64,000 nt of DNA from Phycisphaerales bacterium (GTDB lineage Bacteria > Planctomycetota > Phycisphaerae > Phycisphaerales > SM1A02). A model generated the notes under the pieces. The model had not been told where the DNA came from, did not search any database, and worked only from the letters and a program-made list of their open reading frames with translations. The translations under genes were made by a program, and so were the position numbers. Positions 1 to 8,696 of this stretch are shown here, in pieces. Position 1 is the stretch's first letter, and every line of letters starts with the position of its first letter. Location: positions 1 to 64,000 of the forward strand of contig SIAM01000001.1 of NCBI GenBank assembly GCA_009691785.1. Direction: 5' to 3'.

Positions 1-812
1 TCGGCGCGGCGCTTCTCGGCGGCCAAACTATTCTCAGCCGCAATTTGATCTTGCTCGCGCTTGAAGCCGGCAATTTTAGACTTGCTTTTCATGTCAAGCA
101 TGTCCTCGGCAATCTTGGCGCGCTCCAACTCGGCCTTGTTGGCGGACAGTTCCGCCTGCAATTTGGCTGTATTCACATCGTTTTTTTGCTTCAGACGATC
201 CTGCTCAGCGGCCAAGCTTGAAAGCTCATCCGTCAGTTGCGCGTCGCGCAATTTCTGCGCGCGCTGCAGCGATTCAATCTTGGTCTTGTCTGGCGCGGCG
301 GCGGTTGAATCCTTGGCGCTAAGCAACGCAAGCTCCGCCTCCAACTTTCCTTTTTCCGCTTGCAGTTGTTGCAGAGCTTGAGTTTGCTTTTGCTGGGCCA
401 CTTCATTGGCAAGGCGCAGTTGATCATTCTCCGCTTTTATTGCAGCCAACTTGGCGGACAATTGCTCGTTGCGAAGTTCGGCTTCGGCGCGCAGTTGCTT
501 GATCAACTTTTGTTGGGGATCATCCTCCGCTTTTGGCGCGCTATTTTTGGCCGCGGCCTGGTCAGTGTTTTTGTCAGCGGGCTTCGCGGCGGCTTTATCC
601 ATGGCCGCAAGATCGGCGTCGGCGTCATCATCCTTGTCGGCATTGCTTGCCGCATCTTTGCCCGCCGCGGCTGGCGGAGCAGAGTCTTGCGTGGCCACGG
701 ATTTATTTGCGGCGGTTTCCGTTTTGGTGGCTTGCGCAATCACGCAAGAAGTGGTCGCAAGAACCATGAAGGACAGGAACAAAGTCGCGGTACGTTTTTC
801 AAAGTTGATCAT
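1..812 (-). CDS. Secreted coiled-coil protein, N-terminal part (runs off left edge)
   Basis: An open frame starts at the ATG at 812 and continues without a stop to the left edge, giving about 270 residues of an incomplete protein. The first 28 or so residues (MINFEKRTATLFLSFMVLAT, then TSCVIAQA) look like a Sec signal peptide with a likely signal-peptidase I site after AQA; a lipoprotein cleavage at the Cys is less likely because the -3 residue is Thr. Residues about 30-95 are Ala/Asp/Lys-rich low complexity. From about 95 onward Leu, Ala, Glu, Lys and Gln dominate in a heptad-like pattern, so a long coiled coil is expected. Any C-terminal functional domain lies outside the window, so no function can be named. 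It is a periplasmic or envelope protein by inference. The several plus-strand frames across the same DNA are shadows of this biased composition. Confidence 0.7.
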   Translation of the reverse strand, partial: MINFEKRTATLFLSFMVLATTSCVIAQATKTETAANKSVATQDSAPPAAAGKDAASNADKDDDADADLAAMDKAAAKPADKNTDQAAAKNSAPKAEDDPQQKLIKQLRAEAELRNEQLSAKLAAIKAENDQLRLANEVAQQKQTQALQQLQAEKGKLEAELALLSAKDSTAAAPDKTKIESLQRAQKLRDAQLTDELSSLAAEQDRLKQKNDVNTAKLQAELSANKAELERAKIAEDMLDMKSKSKIAGFKREQDQIAAENSLAAEKRRA

Positions 813-918
813 TGGAGATCGCTTTCACAAAAGAGGTAATGACAAGAGCCAGATATGAAATGATATAGCTTCACATGCGAAATCAAGTTTACACTTTTGA
901 AGCGAAGTGGTTGTGGGT

Positions 919-2367
919 TTACGCCTGTTGCGCCACTTGGCGAATAAGCCCGCTAAAGATCACTCCGTGCATTGGATACAGCGCGTACCAATATAAAAGT
1001 CCGAACAAACCCTTGGGCTCAAAGAACGCGGTCTGCAACAACAGTGTTTTGCCGTCGGCTTCAGGGCGCGCCTCAAACTCCAACCACGCAAGTCCAGGCA
1101 CCAACATTTCCGCGCGCAAGCGAACAAGCCGCCCCGGCACCACATGCTCCACGCGCCAAAAATCAACCGCGTCGCCCGCGCGCAACTCAACTGGGTGGCG
1201 CCGACCGCGCCGAATGCCCACGCCGCCAATCAAGCGGTCAAAGATGCCGCGCAATTGCCACGCCCAATCCCAACACAACCAACCACGCGCGCCGCCTAGC
1301 GACGCGAAACTTGTATACACCGCATCGGTGGACTTGCTCACCACAAGTTGGCGATTCTCAATGATCATTCCTTGCGTGCTCACCAGCGTCAGCGGCGTGC
1401 GATCATCTTGACTTGACACCAACGCGTCGCTCCACGAAGTTTCCACGCCGTGCGTTTCTATTTTGTCCAGCGCCAAGCGCACGCTAGTTTCGTAATCCAT
1501 TGGCTCGATCGCCGGAAACATTTTCAACGCGCTGTCATCGCGCACAATCACTTCGTTGCCCAGGCCCTTGATCAGCGGCTGCGCAATCACAGCGGGAATT
1601 GGCGTGACCAAATGCACCCAGTACGAGGAAAGCCGCGGCGTGAGCACGGGCACCGCAATCAACCGCCGCTTCAATCCGCGCACGCGCGCGTAGCCACTCA
1701 TCATGTCCGCGTAGGTCACCACATCGCGCCCGCCAATTTCAAGAATGCGACCGGCGCTTTGCGGGCAATCAATGGCGGCCACCAAATAGTCAAGCACATT
1801 GCGAATAGCGATGGGCTGCGTGCGCGTGTATACCCACTTGGGGCAAATCATCACGGGCAAACGCTCGCTGAGATAACGGATCATTTCAAATGACAAACTT
1901 CCAGAGCCCACGATCACGGCGGCGCGAAACTCCGTCACGGGCACGCCGGCCTCGCGCAGTGCGTCGCCAGTTTCGTGGCGCGACACCAAGTGCTGCGACA
2001 AATTGCTTTGTGGATCGCCCAAGCCACCCAGATACAGAATGCGCGCCACCCCCGCTTGCTTGGCGGCAAGCGCGCAATTACGAGCCGCGGAAATATCGCG
2101 CGCGGAAAAATTGCTGCCGCCGCTCAAACTATGAACCAGGTAATACACAATATGCACGCCGCGCATGGCTGGCGCCAGCGTTTCAGGTTGCAACACATCG
2201 CCTTGCACAACTTCAACATGCTTCAACCACGAGCGGCCCTGAAGACGCGCGGGATCACGCACCAAGCAACGCACGCGATGACCCGCGGCGAGCAAGCGCG
2301 GCACAAGTCGTCCGCCCACATAGCCGGTGGCGCCAGTGACCAAAATAAGTTGCGGCGTGTTTGTCAA
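919..2367 (-). CDS. NAD(P)-dependent SDR epimerase-like protein with DUF2867 domain
   Basis: 482 residues. The N-terminus reads LILVTGATGYVGGRLVPRLL, an extended short-chain dehydrogenase Rossmann fold with GATGYVGG as dinucleotide-binding loop. Residues to about 300 follow the NmrA/YbjT-like NAD(P)-binding pattern. The last 150 or so residues (from about SLGGARGWLCWDWAW to FSGLIRQVAQQA) match the DUF2867 type, a domain often fused C-terminally to such SDRs. Length agrees with that two-domain class (about 480 aa). Substrate unknown. It is transcribed toward the coiled-coil gene, about 106 bases upstream of it. The call is secure for the family, not for a reaction. Confidence 0.88.
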   Translation of the reverse strand: MTNTPQLILVTGATGYVGGRLVPRLLAAGHRVRCLVRDPARLQGRSWLKHVEVVQGDVLQPETLAPAMRGVHIVYYLVHSLSGGSNFSARDISAARNCALAAKQAGVARILYLGGLGDPQSNLSQHLVSRHETGDALREAGVPVTEFRAAVIVGSGSLSFEMIRYLSERLPVMICPKWVYTRTQPIAIRNVLDYLVAAIDCPQSAGRILEIGGRDVVTYADMMSGYARVRGLKRRLIAVPVLTPRLSSYWVHLVTPIPAVIAQPLIKGLGNEVIVRDDSALKMFPAIEPMDYETSVRLALDKIETHGVETSWSDALVSSQDDRTPLTLVSTQGMIIENRQLVVSKSTDAVYTSFASLGGARGWLCWDWAWQLRGIFDRLIGGVGIRRGRRHPVELRAGDAVDFWRVEHVVPGRLVRLRAEMLVPGLAWLEFEARPEADGKTLLLQTAFFEPKGLFGLLYWYALYPMHGVIFSGLIRQVAQQA

Positions 2368-2535
2368 AGTTTGTCAGTGTAGGCGCGGACTAGCTTAAAA
2401 AAGACATGTTTGAAAGTGGCGCCAACCGCCAACCGTTACGCGCAATCCGCGAATGCAAGGCTTTCCACCCATTTCGTCGGCATCATTTGTAATGCGGCTC
2501 ATATCAAGAGGCATATTTGACAGTGTAGACAATCG

Positions 2536-3006
2536 ATGCATGGTGTTTCCCCTATTGATGTGCTCTGGATGGAAGTTTCAAATGAAGGCATCACCTTATT
2601 GACTAAAACGACGCCCTTGAGAAACCCGCCCGTATTTCCGATGCAACCTGCGCAATTTCACCCCCGCACAAACCCCATTGCTGCCCAGCAAATATGCCTG
2701 AAACAAAACTTTCGCAACAATTTGCAAAGTCTTTTGTATTGCGTGACTGAGACCACCATCGACCTGGAAGTCAATGGCAACTTCTTCCAGACCACCGACG
2801 TCGCCATCGCCATGGCGGGCGGCATGGCGTCTTCAAACGGCACAAGTCTCACGTTGTCGCCCTTCACGTCGGCCGGCTTCACCTTGACCGCGATGCTCTT
2901 CCTGCGAGGTGAAGGCGGCTCCGGAGTGGCATGGACTTCCGGTGACATCGTTCTTGCCGCCGTCGACGCAACTAACTTTCAATCTCCTTCGGCTTTCGCC
3001 GCGTGA
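2536..3006 (+). CDS. Hypothetical protein, orientation supported by a downstream terminator
   Basis: A 156-residue frame that I do not recognise. The N-terminal half has no clear character. The C-terminal half is rich in Gly, Ala, Ser and Thr with short hydrophobic stretches (for example TSAGFTLTAMLFLRGEG). A competing frame exists on the minus strand at 2658-2948. The plus strand is preferred because a strong intrinsic terminator lies about 30 bases after its stop and points the same way. Codon use is richer in C-ending codons than in neighbouring genes, so it may be of different origin or not translated in this frame. Treat as uncertain. Confidence 0.35.
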   Translation: MHGVSPIDVLWMEVSNEGITLLTKTTPLRNPPVFPMQPAQFHPRTNPIAAQQICLKQNFRNNLQSLLYCVTETTIDLEVNGNFFQTTDVAIAMAGGMASSNGTSLTLSPFTSAGFTLTAMLFLRGEGGSGVAWTSGDIVLAAVDATNFQSPSAFAA

Positions 3007-3034
3007 CTTACCCGCACGCGGCGGTGAAATTCCC

Positions 3035-3070
3035 AGCCCCTAAGCTTCAAACCTTGGGGGCTTTTTATTT
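3035..3070 (+). terminator. Rho-independent terminator
   Basis: AGCCCCTAAG (3035-3044) pairs with CTTGGGGGCT (3053-3062) over 10 bp, including one G-T pair. The loop is 8 nt and is followed by TTTTATTT. It lies just after the hypothetical frame ending at 3006 and stops transcription running toward the convergent ABC operon. Confidence 0.8.
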
Positions 3071-3081
3071 GGCATACACAT

Positions 3082-4968
3082 TCAATTATCTTGCGGCCGC
3101 GAATGATCCACGCGGCGCGCGGCGCGCCAACACCACAGGCCCGCGGCAATGGCCACGATGACCGGCCACAACACCACGTTCAGAATTAGAAGCCGTTGAC
3201 CCAGCGCGTCCACTTCTTGGCGCAAACCATATTGCACGCCGCGCAATTCCTTGCGGTACGCGTTCACTTTAGTTTGCAGTTGCGCCAACTCCGCTTGTTG
3301 CTCGGGGCTTAATTTACCGGGGCCAGTTTCGCCGCCAGTCATTTTCTGCTGCAACTGCGCAATGTTCATTTCGGTTTGGCGAACTTCTAGTTGCAAATCT
3401 TTTTCACGCGCGATGTACTTGGCCTCCGCCGCCTTGCGAAGCTCCTGCACAATTTCAAACGGCCTGCGGAAACCGCCGCGCGAACGCAGCGTTGCCACCG
3501 CGGGATCGCCAGCCATGCGCTCCAGCAAACCAATGATCAGCGGCCCATTGTCGGAGAACGATTTCTTCATTCCTGTTTGCGGATCCACGCTCACCCATGT
3601 TTCGTTGGCCAGCAAATCCGCGTCGGCGATCAGAACAATGTTGGCGTTGCCAATGGCGGACGTGAACAAACTTCCAATGGGACCAGTGACCCACGCGGCA
3701 AACACGCGGCGCACGCCGTCGGGTTTCAAGTCGCGCAGCAATTGTTCCGCGTCGCCAAAGTAGCCAAGCTTCAGCGATTGAATGAGCTGCGATTTGTCGC
3801 TTGAGAAAATCAGCGGTTCAATGTTGGGCGCAACGCCAGCTGGCGGGTCTTTCAATTTCTGAATTTCGCCAACGCTTTTGAAATTAATCGCCTCAAAGCG
3901 ATTGGTCAACGGATCAGACTGATTCAGCGCCGCGCGAGTAAGGCTAAGCCACGCGACATAATTCAATTCGCGCATGGTGTTGCCGGGACCAGGCGTTTGA
4001 ATTCGTGTTGTGAAATTCATGTCCCCCACCGTCATGTCGCGCGGAATGTCCAAACCCCACGCGCGCAGCAGTGGAAAGTCGTAGGTGGTTGCGGAAACTT
4101 TTGCGCCCATTGCGCGCGAGTCCGGGTGCTGATCGGTTTCCGCAAATGGATCGGCCAACACAACAAGCGGCTTGCCCGCCACGGCCCACGCGTCAATGGA
4201 TCGCAACATGGATTCCGGCAATTTGCGCGGCTGCACCAACAACAGCGCGTCAATACCCGTTGGCAATTGCGCGGCGGTGTCCGCAATTTCGACCAAGTCA
4301 AACAACTCGCGCATTTGTTCAACCACAAACGGCGCGGGACTTGGCTCGCCCATGGAACCATCTTGCAACATGCGCTCAGGCTGCAACGGCATGCACGAAA
4401 GCAAACCAACTTTTGGTTTTACAGTTCGACCAACCGTGGCAATGGCTTTGGCAACTTCGTATTCAATAAATGAATCGCGATCCGCCGTGAACACCGGAAT
4501 TACTTTTTCGCGCAGGCCAGGACCCGTCACAACAAGACCAAGAATCGCGGTGCCGCCTGCGTTGTTCACGGGCTGCACCACAAGACCGGCAATGCGCGCG
4601 GCGTCCTCATCTTCGCTGAAGGGCTGCGGATTGATCACGCGCAACTGCAACTTGCCACTAGAAAGACTTGCAAGCTCGCTGAGATATTCCTCCACGCGCT
4701 GAGAATGCGCGCGCAACTCCGGAATGTCGGCGATGGATTCACGCGAGGCGTACAAATCCAATTTCACGGGGTCCTTCAGCGAGCGCAAAATGGCGCGCGT
4801 TCCTGGGGAAAAACTGTAAAGACCTTCGCTTGTGAAATCAAAGCGCCAACCCACCAGCGCGAATGTGGCAACGGCGTTGAGCACAATCACGCCCACCAGA
4901 ATCAGCGCAATGGCTCCAAGACTTTCAGATCGCCCAGAGTGTTTTGCATGCGTGGCGCTCTTGTTCAT
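3082..4968 (-). CDS. gldG: GldG-like ABC transporter auxiliary (substrate-binding-like) protein
   Basis: About 628 residues from the ATG at 4968, which overlaps the permease stop as ATGA; an in-frame upstream ATG at 4983 is less likely. A membrane segment near residues 16-40 (GAIALILVGVIVLNAVATFA) is followed by FDFTSEGLYSFSPGTRAILR, the typical opening of the GldG / ABC-type auxiliary family. A large extracytoplasmic domain follows, then a Gln/Glu-rich coiled-coil stretch (about 510-590) and a C-terminal membrane helix (LLILNVVLWPVIVAIAAGLW). In Bacteroidota GldG works with GldA and GldF in gliding; in other phyla the same trio is an ABC-2 exporter of unknown substrate. It is the last gene of the three-gene operon. 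Confidence 0.88.
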   Translation of the reverse strand: MNKSATHAKHSGRSESLGAIALILVGVIVLNAVATFALVGWRFDFTSEGLYSFSPGTRAILRSLKDPVKLDLYASRESIADIPELRAHSQRVEEYLSELASLSSGKLQLRVINPQPFSEDEDAARIAGLVVQPVNNAGGTAILGLVVTGPGLREKVIPVFTADRDSFIEYEVAKAIATVGRTVKPKVGLLSCMPLQPERMLQDGSMGEPSPAPFVVEQMRELFDLVEIADTAAQLPTGIDALLLVQPRKLPESMLRSIDAWAVAGKPLVVLADPFAETDQHPDSRAMGAKVSATTYDFPLLRAWGLDIPRDMTVGDMNFTTRIQTPGPGNTMRELNYVAWLSLTRAALNQSDPLTNRFEAINFKSVGEIQKLKDPPAGVAPNIEPLIFSSDKSQLIQSLKLGYFGDAEQLLRDLKPDGVRRVFAAWVTGPIGSLFTSAIGNANIVLIADADLLANETWVSVDPQTGMKKSFSDNGPLIIGLLERMAGDPAVATLRSRGGFRRPFEIVQELRKAAEAKYIAREKDLQLEVRQTEMNIAQLQQKMTGGETGPGKLSPEQQAELAQLQTKVNAYRKELRGVQYGLRQEVDALGQRLLILNVVLWPVIVAIAAGLWCWRAARRVDHSRPQDN

Positions 4969-5798
4969 TTGGAACCTCGCCAATCAAGCAGCAACACATT
5001 CACCCACAACAACGCGAACACCACGGAGATTGGATACAGCACATCGCGCGCGTCGAACACGCCGCGAGTGAGTCCGTTGAAGTGCGTCATGGCGCTCATG
5101 GATGCCACCGATTCAATGACCCACTTGGACGACCACTGCGCGAAGAAATCTTGCACAATGGCGAAGCCGGTCAACAACAAAATAAAGCACGCGGCCACGG
5201 AAAGCACGAACGCCACGACCGAGTTGCGCGTGCACGCCGACAAACACACGCTGACTGAAAGCAACGTTGCAAACAACATTGCGCTTGCAATGTAGCCCGC
5301 CAAGATCACGCCGTGGTCTGGTTCGCCCAACCACGCAATGGTGATCCACAGCGGAGTGGTCAGCAACAACGCCACGCATGCAAAGGCCCAGGCCGCCAAG
5401 AATTTTCCAAGCACCATGTCGCGCGTGGTCAACGGCAGCGTCATTAAAAGTTCAATCGATCCACTGCGGCGCTCATCGGACCACAAGCGCATGCCAAGGG
5501 CCGGCATGAAAAACATTCCAAGCCACGGCTGCCATTGAAAGAATGAGCGCAGATCGGCTTGGCCGCGCGTGTACAAGCCCGCCATTTGAAAAGACAGCAA
5601 CGCGGCGATGGCCACGAACATGACAATGAACACCGCGGCCACGGGCGTGGCGAAATATGCGGCAAATTCCCTGCGAAACACGCTCATGGTGCGGGCGAAT
5701 GCGCTTGGTGTTGGCGGCGGGCCGAAATTATTTTGCGCCGCGAATGGAACAACCGGCGCACCATCTTGGTTGCTTGATCGATCACGCGCCTTGCTCAT
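4965..5798 (-). CDS. gldF: ABC-2 type permease (GldF-like)
   Basis: About 277 residues from the ATG at 5798, chosen because AGGAG lies about 7 bases upstream; an in-frame ATG at 5828 has no such site. The N-terminus is polar and Pro-rich. Then TMSVFRREFAAYFATPVAAV marks the start of the GldF/ABC-2 permease family, followed by about six membrane segments, among them FIVMFVAIAALLSFQMAGLY and FVLSVAACFILLLTGFAIV. It probably forms the membrane pore of an exporter energised by the ATPase encoded upstream. Its stop codon overlaps the start of the GldG-like gene (ATGA), a sign of translational coupling. Confidence 0.88.
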   Translation of the reverse strand: MSKARDRSSNQDGAPVVPFAAQNNFGPPPTPSAFARTMSVFRREFAAYFATPVAAVFIVMFVAIAALLSFQMAGLYTRGQADLRSFFQWQPWLGMFFMPALGMRLWSDERRSGSIELLMTLPLTTRDMVLGKFLAAWAFACVALLLTTPLWITIAWLGEPDHGVILAGYIASAMLFATLLSVSVCLSACTRNSVVAFVLSVAACFILLLTGFAIVQDFFAQWSSKWVIESVASMSAMTHFNGLTRGVFDARDVLYPISVVFALLWVNVLLLDWRGSK

Positions 5799-5925
5799 GC
5801 GCGCTCCTGGCGCATGAATGTGCCGCAAGAATTTTGTACTTCACCGCGCAACATATATTTTTCCACGTGCGCTTCTGAAACGCGCGAGCCGCAATAAATT
5901 GTCTCGGCGCTGCGTAAATACTTTT

Positions 5926-6687
5926 TCACGCGCGCTCCTTGCTGTTCACCGCGGTGAGCGTTCGGAAGATATGGTCAAGTCGATTGTGCGCCACGCCCGC
6001 TGGAACGCGCGCGTCAAGTTCTTTTGGAGTTCCATCAAACACCATGCGACCACGATTAATAATCACGGCGCGCGTGCAGACCGCCTCCACTTCCTCAAGA
6101 ATGTGCGTGGACAAAATAATGGCGCGATCCTTGCCAAGGTCACGCACAAGTTGGCGCACCTCAAACTTTTGATTGGGGTCAAGGCCGTCGGTGGGCTCGT
6201 CCAGAATCAGAACTGGTGGATCATGCAGCAACGCCTGCGCAATTCCAGTGCGCCGCTTGTAACCCTTGGAAAGTGTTTCAATGCGCTGGCCGCGGCACGG
6301 CTCCAAATGCACGCGCGCCACGGCAAGGTTCACCCGCCGCGCGACATCGGCGCCTCGATAACCACGCGCGCGCGCGGAGAACGCCAGGAAATCTTCCACG
6401 CGCATTTCGCTGTACGCCGGCGCGCCTTCGGGTAAATATCCAAAGTTGCGCTTGGCCCCAAGCGGGTCCGTGGCCAAATCAACGCCCGCAATTTTCACGG
6501 TGCCGGCGTCGGGCTGCAAAAATCCAGTGAGCATGCGCATGGTGGTTGATTTGCCCGCGCCATTTGGCCCCAAGAAACCAAGCACTTGCCCGCGCGCAAC
6601 GGAAAGATCAATTCCGCGCACGGCTTCAAGCGTGCCAAAACTTTTGCGCAGTCCAGTGGCTTGAATCAATACGTCGAGTGTGTCCAC
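5926..6687 (-). CDS. gldA: ABC transporter ATP-binding protein (GldA-like)
   Basis: 253 residues, GTG start at 6687. Walker A GPNGAGKST is at residues 40-48. The ABC signature region reads LSKGYKRRTGIAQALLHDP, the LSKG form typical of the GldA/drug-export ATPases rather than LSGGQ. Walker B is VLILDEPTDGLDP, followed by the H-loop in STHILEEVE. It supplies energy to the GldF/GldG-like membrane partners encoded directly downstream, after a gap of about 128 bases. First gene of the operon. Confidence 0.92.
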   Translation of the reverse strand: MDTLDVLIQATGLRKSFGTLEAVRGIDLSVARGQVLGFLGPNGAGKSTTMRMLTGFLQPDAGTVKIAGVDLATDPLGAKRNFGYLPEGAPAYSEMRVEDFLAFSARARGYRGADVARRVNLAVARVHLEPCRGQRIETLSKGYKRRTGIAQALLHDPPVLILDEPTDGLDPNQKFEVRQLVRDLGKDRAIILSTHILEEVEAVCTRAVIINRGRMVFDGTPKELDARVPAGVAHNRLDHIFRTLTAVNSKERA

Positions 6688-6866
6688 GGCACAACTTTAC
6701 CATTGCGCCAAGCGTTTGTTGGATTCAAATTTATCTTCGGAGAACTTGAAACCAATTGCTTCAAAACCCATTTGCGCCTTCTGGCTTTTTGCACAAATTC
6801 AGAACTTGGGCGCAAGTTGGATTCACGCCTCGAACAATCAACGCCTTGAAGCTATAAGATTTGCCA

Positions 6867-8633
6867 ATGGATCCTGGCGCAAATCAACTGAACGGCAACA
6901 AACTTTCGCGCCAAGATCTATTGATTGCGCTTGTGCTCACCGCGCTCACGCTTGTATTGCGGCTGATGTACCTGCTGTACTCGCCAGATTTTGCGTGGCC
7001 ACATTCCGTGTTGTACGAAGGCGAAGCACCCGTGTGGGCGCAGTGGGCGGCCAAACTGAAACTGGGGCAACCGTTTGAATATGACCTTGCCTTTCGCACG
7101 CCAGGCGTGGCGTGGATGTTGCATTGGCTTGGCTTCATCGCCACGCCATACACCAGCGCCAAAATAATCTGGTGCGCAATCAGCGCCGTCACCACCGGAC
7201 TTTTATATTTGGTTGTGGCGCGCTGGTTCTCGCGGCGCGCCGGAATGATCGCCGCAACATTATTCGCGCTCTCGTATGGATCATTCGTGTTGGCGACATC
7301 GCTGAACAACGAGGCGCCGTACGCGTTGCTGCTTGTGGCCATCATTGGCGCAACGCTGCGGTGGATTGATGGCCCCACTTTTGCGTGGTCACTTCTGTTG
7401 GGGGCACTGCATGGCTGCGCCCTGTTATTGCGAGCGGAACACGCGCTGCTGCTGGGCATGTTGCTGATCTACGCCGCATCGCGTGCGCGCAAAAACGGCG
7501 CGGCACCCACGCCAACCACCTATGAATCGCACAATCATGCCACTACAGCGTTGCACACGGCGCAATTTACACGCGTGGCACTGCACAGCGCGGTGGTGCT
7601 TGCCGCCGTAGTTGCCCTGTGTGCTCCATGGATCAATCGCTCGCACAATGCCGCGCGCACATTCAACACAGATGCTCCGCCTATTTTCTTTGCCACGGCG
7701 CAACCGCCTTGGACTCCAGCGGCCATCGCGTATTTGAATCGCTTGCCCGCCTTCGCCCGCGCCGGAAACTTTGCCTTTATGTGCGACTTGAACAAGCGCG
7801 GCGGCTTGATGGTGGTGGACGACACCGATGTGCGCGCGTTCTTTGAGCAACAGTGGAACTACACGCCCGAGCCAATCGCTGAGTGGTCGCTCATTTCGCT
7901 GAAGGGTCCGCTTGATTTTGCGCTGGCCAATCACGCGCAAGCCGACGGCGGTTTCAGCAACGCGGGACTGGGTGATAGCCATGGCTCGAACGCAATTTTT
8001 TCACTGGCGCGCCCCAGCCACACGCGCTTGGTGAATCACGGCTACGAAATTGGCCTGGACTACATTCGCGCAAATCCCGCACGCTGGTTCACATTGGTCA
8101 ATGAAAAACTTGCGCGCTTTCAAGATGGCGCCACGCTTGGATTGTTCGCCAATGATTGGCCGCACAACGCGAAGCATGTTCGCCGCGCCATTGATGTGGC
8201 CACCCCCATTCGTGATGACGCGCCCATGTGGAATTTCGCCGTGCTGACATCGCTTGTCATTGGCGCGTTCTTTGCGTGCCTGCGCCGCGGCGGCGTGATT
8301 TTGCTTCTAGTTTTGGCGTACAAAATCGCCATCACGATTGCGTTCTTCGGATACGCGCGCCAAGCCGTGTCCATTGCGCCGGTATTGTTCGCGCTGAGCG
8401 CACTGTGCGTTGATGCGGCGTGCATGCTTGCGCCGCGATCTCGATGGTTTCGCTGGCCCGCGCGCGCCGCACTTGCCGCTCTATTTATAGTGGCCGCCGT
8501 TCAAGCCACTCACCCGCCGCGCTTCAACACTCGCCCCGCAAAAATACAGGGTCAGATTATCGACACGCCACAGTGGGGCTCGGGCGCCTTCGAGTCGTTT
8601 GACCAGTTGCTGCTTGAGCCGCAGCAAAATTAA
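6867..8633 (+). CDS. Polytopic membrane glycosyltransferase-like protein (GT39/ArnT type)
   Basis: 588 residues from the ATG at 6867; a TTG six bases earlier is an alternative. A short polar N-terminus leads into LLIALVLTALTLVLRLMYLL, followed by about 10-11 membrane segments. An early lumenal loop contains the EGEAP and FRTPG motifs, resembling the Asp/Glu-containing first loop of dolichyl/undecaprenyl-phosphate sugar transferases of the PMT/ArnT superfamily. This suggests transfer of a lipid-linked sugar on the periplasmic face; acceptor unknown. An Asn/His/Thr/Ala-rich insertion (near ARKNGAAPTPTTYESHNHAT) lies between membrane segments. It may cooperate with the protein-glycosylation-like genes further right, but that is inference. 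Confidence 0.7.
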   Translation: MDPGANQLNGNKLSRQDLLIALVLTALTLVLRLMYLLYSPDFAWPHSVLYEGEAPVWAQWAAKLKLGQPFEYDLAFRTPGVAWMLHWLGFIATPYTSAKIIWCAISAVTTGLLYLVVARWFSRRAGMIAATLFALSYGSFVLATSLNNEAPYALLLVAIIGATLRWIDGPTFAWSLLLGALHGCALLLRAEHALLLGMLLIYAASRARKNGAAPTPTTYESHNHATTALHTAQFTRVALHSAVVLAAVVALCAPWINRSHNAARTFNTDAPPIFFATAQPPWTPAAIAYLNRLPAFARAGNFAFMCDLNKRGGLMVVDDTDVRAFFEQQWNYTPEPIAEWSLISLKGPLDFALANHAQADGGFSNAGLGDSHGSNAIFSLARPSHTRLVNHGYEIGLDYIRANPARWFTLVNEKLARFQDGATLGLFANDWPHNAKHVRRAIDVATPIRDDAPMWNFAVLTSLVIGAFFACLRRGGVILLLVLAYKIAITIAFFGYARQAVSIAPVLFALSALCVDAACMLAPRSRWFRWPARAALAALFIVAAVQATHPPRFNTRPAKIQGQIIDTPQWGSGAFESFDQLLLEPQQN

Positions 8634-8696
8634 TTCGCAACGCGGCACAAATCCCGCTTGGCAAATTCTGATTTGCGTTTAAATTAGACAGTAACT

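Noticed and set aside
1450..2382. Several plus-strand frames over the SDR gene
   Set aside because: Arg/His/Ala-rich composition and full overlap with the well-supported minus-strand gene mark them as shadows.
2658..2948. 96-codon minus-strand frame
   Set aside because: The only terminator next to it points the other way, and the sequence resembles an antisense shadow.
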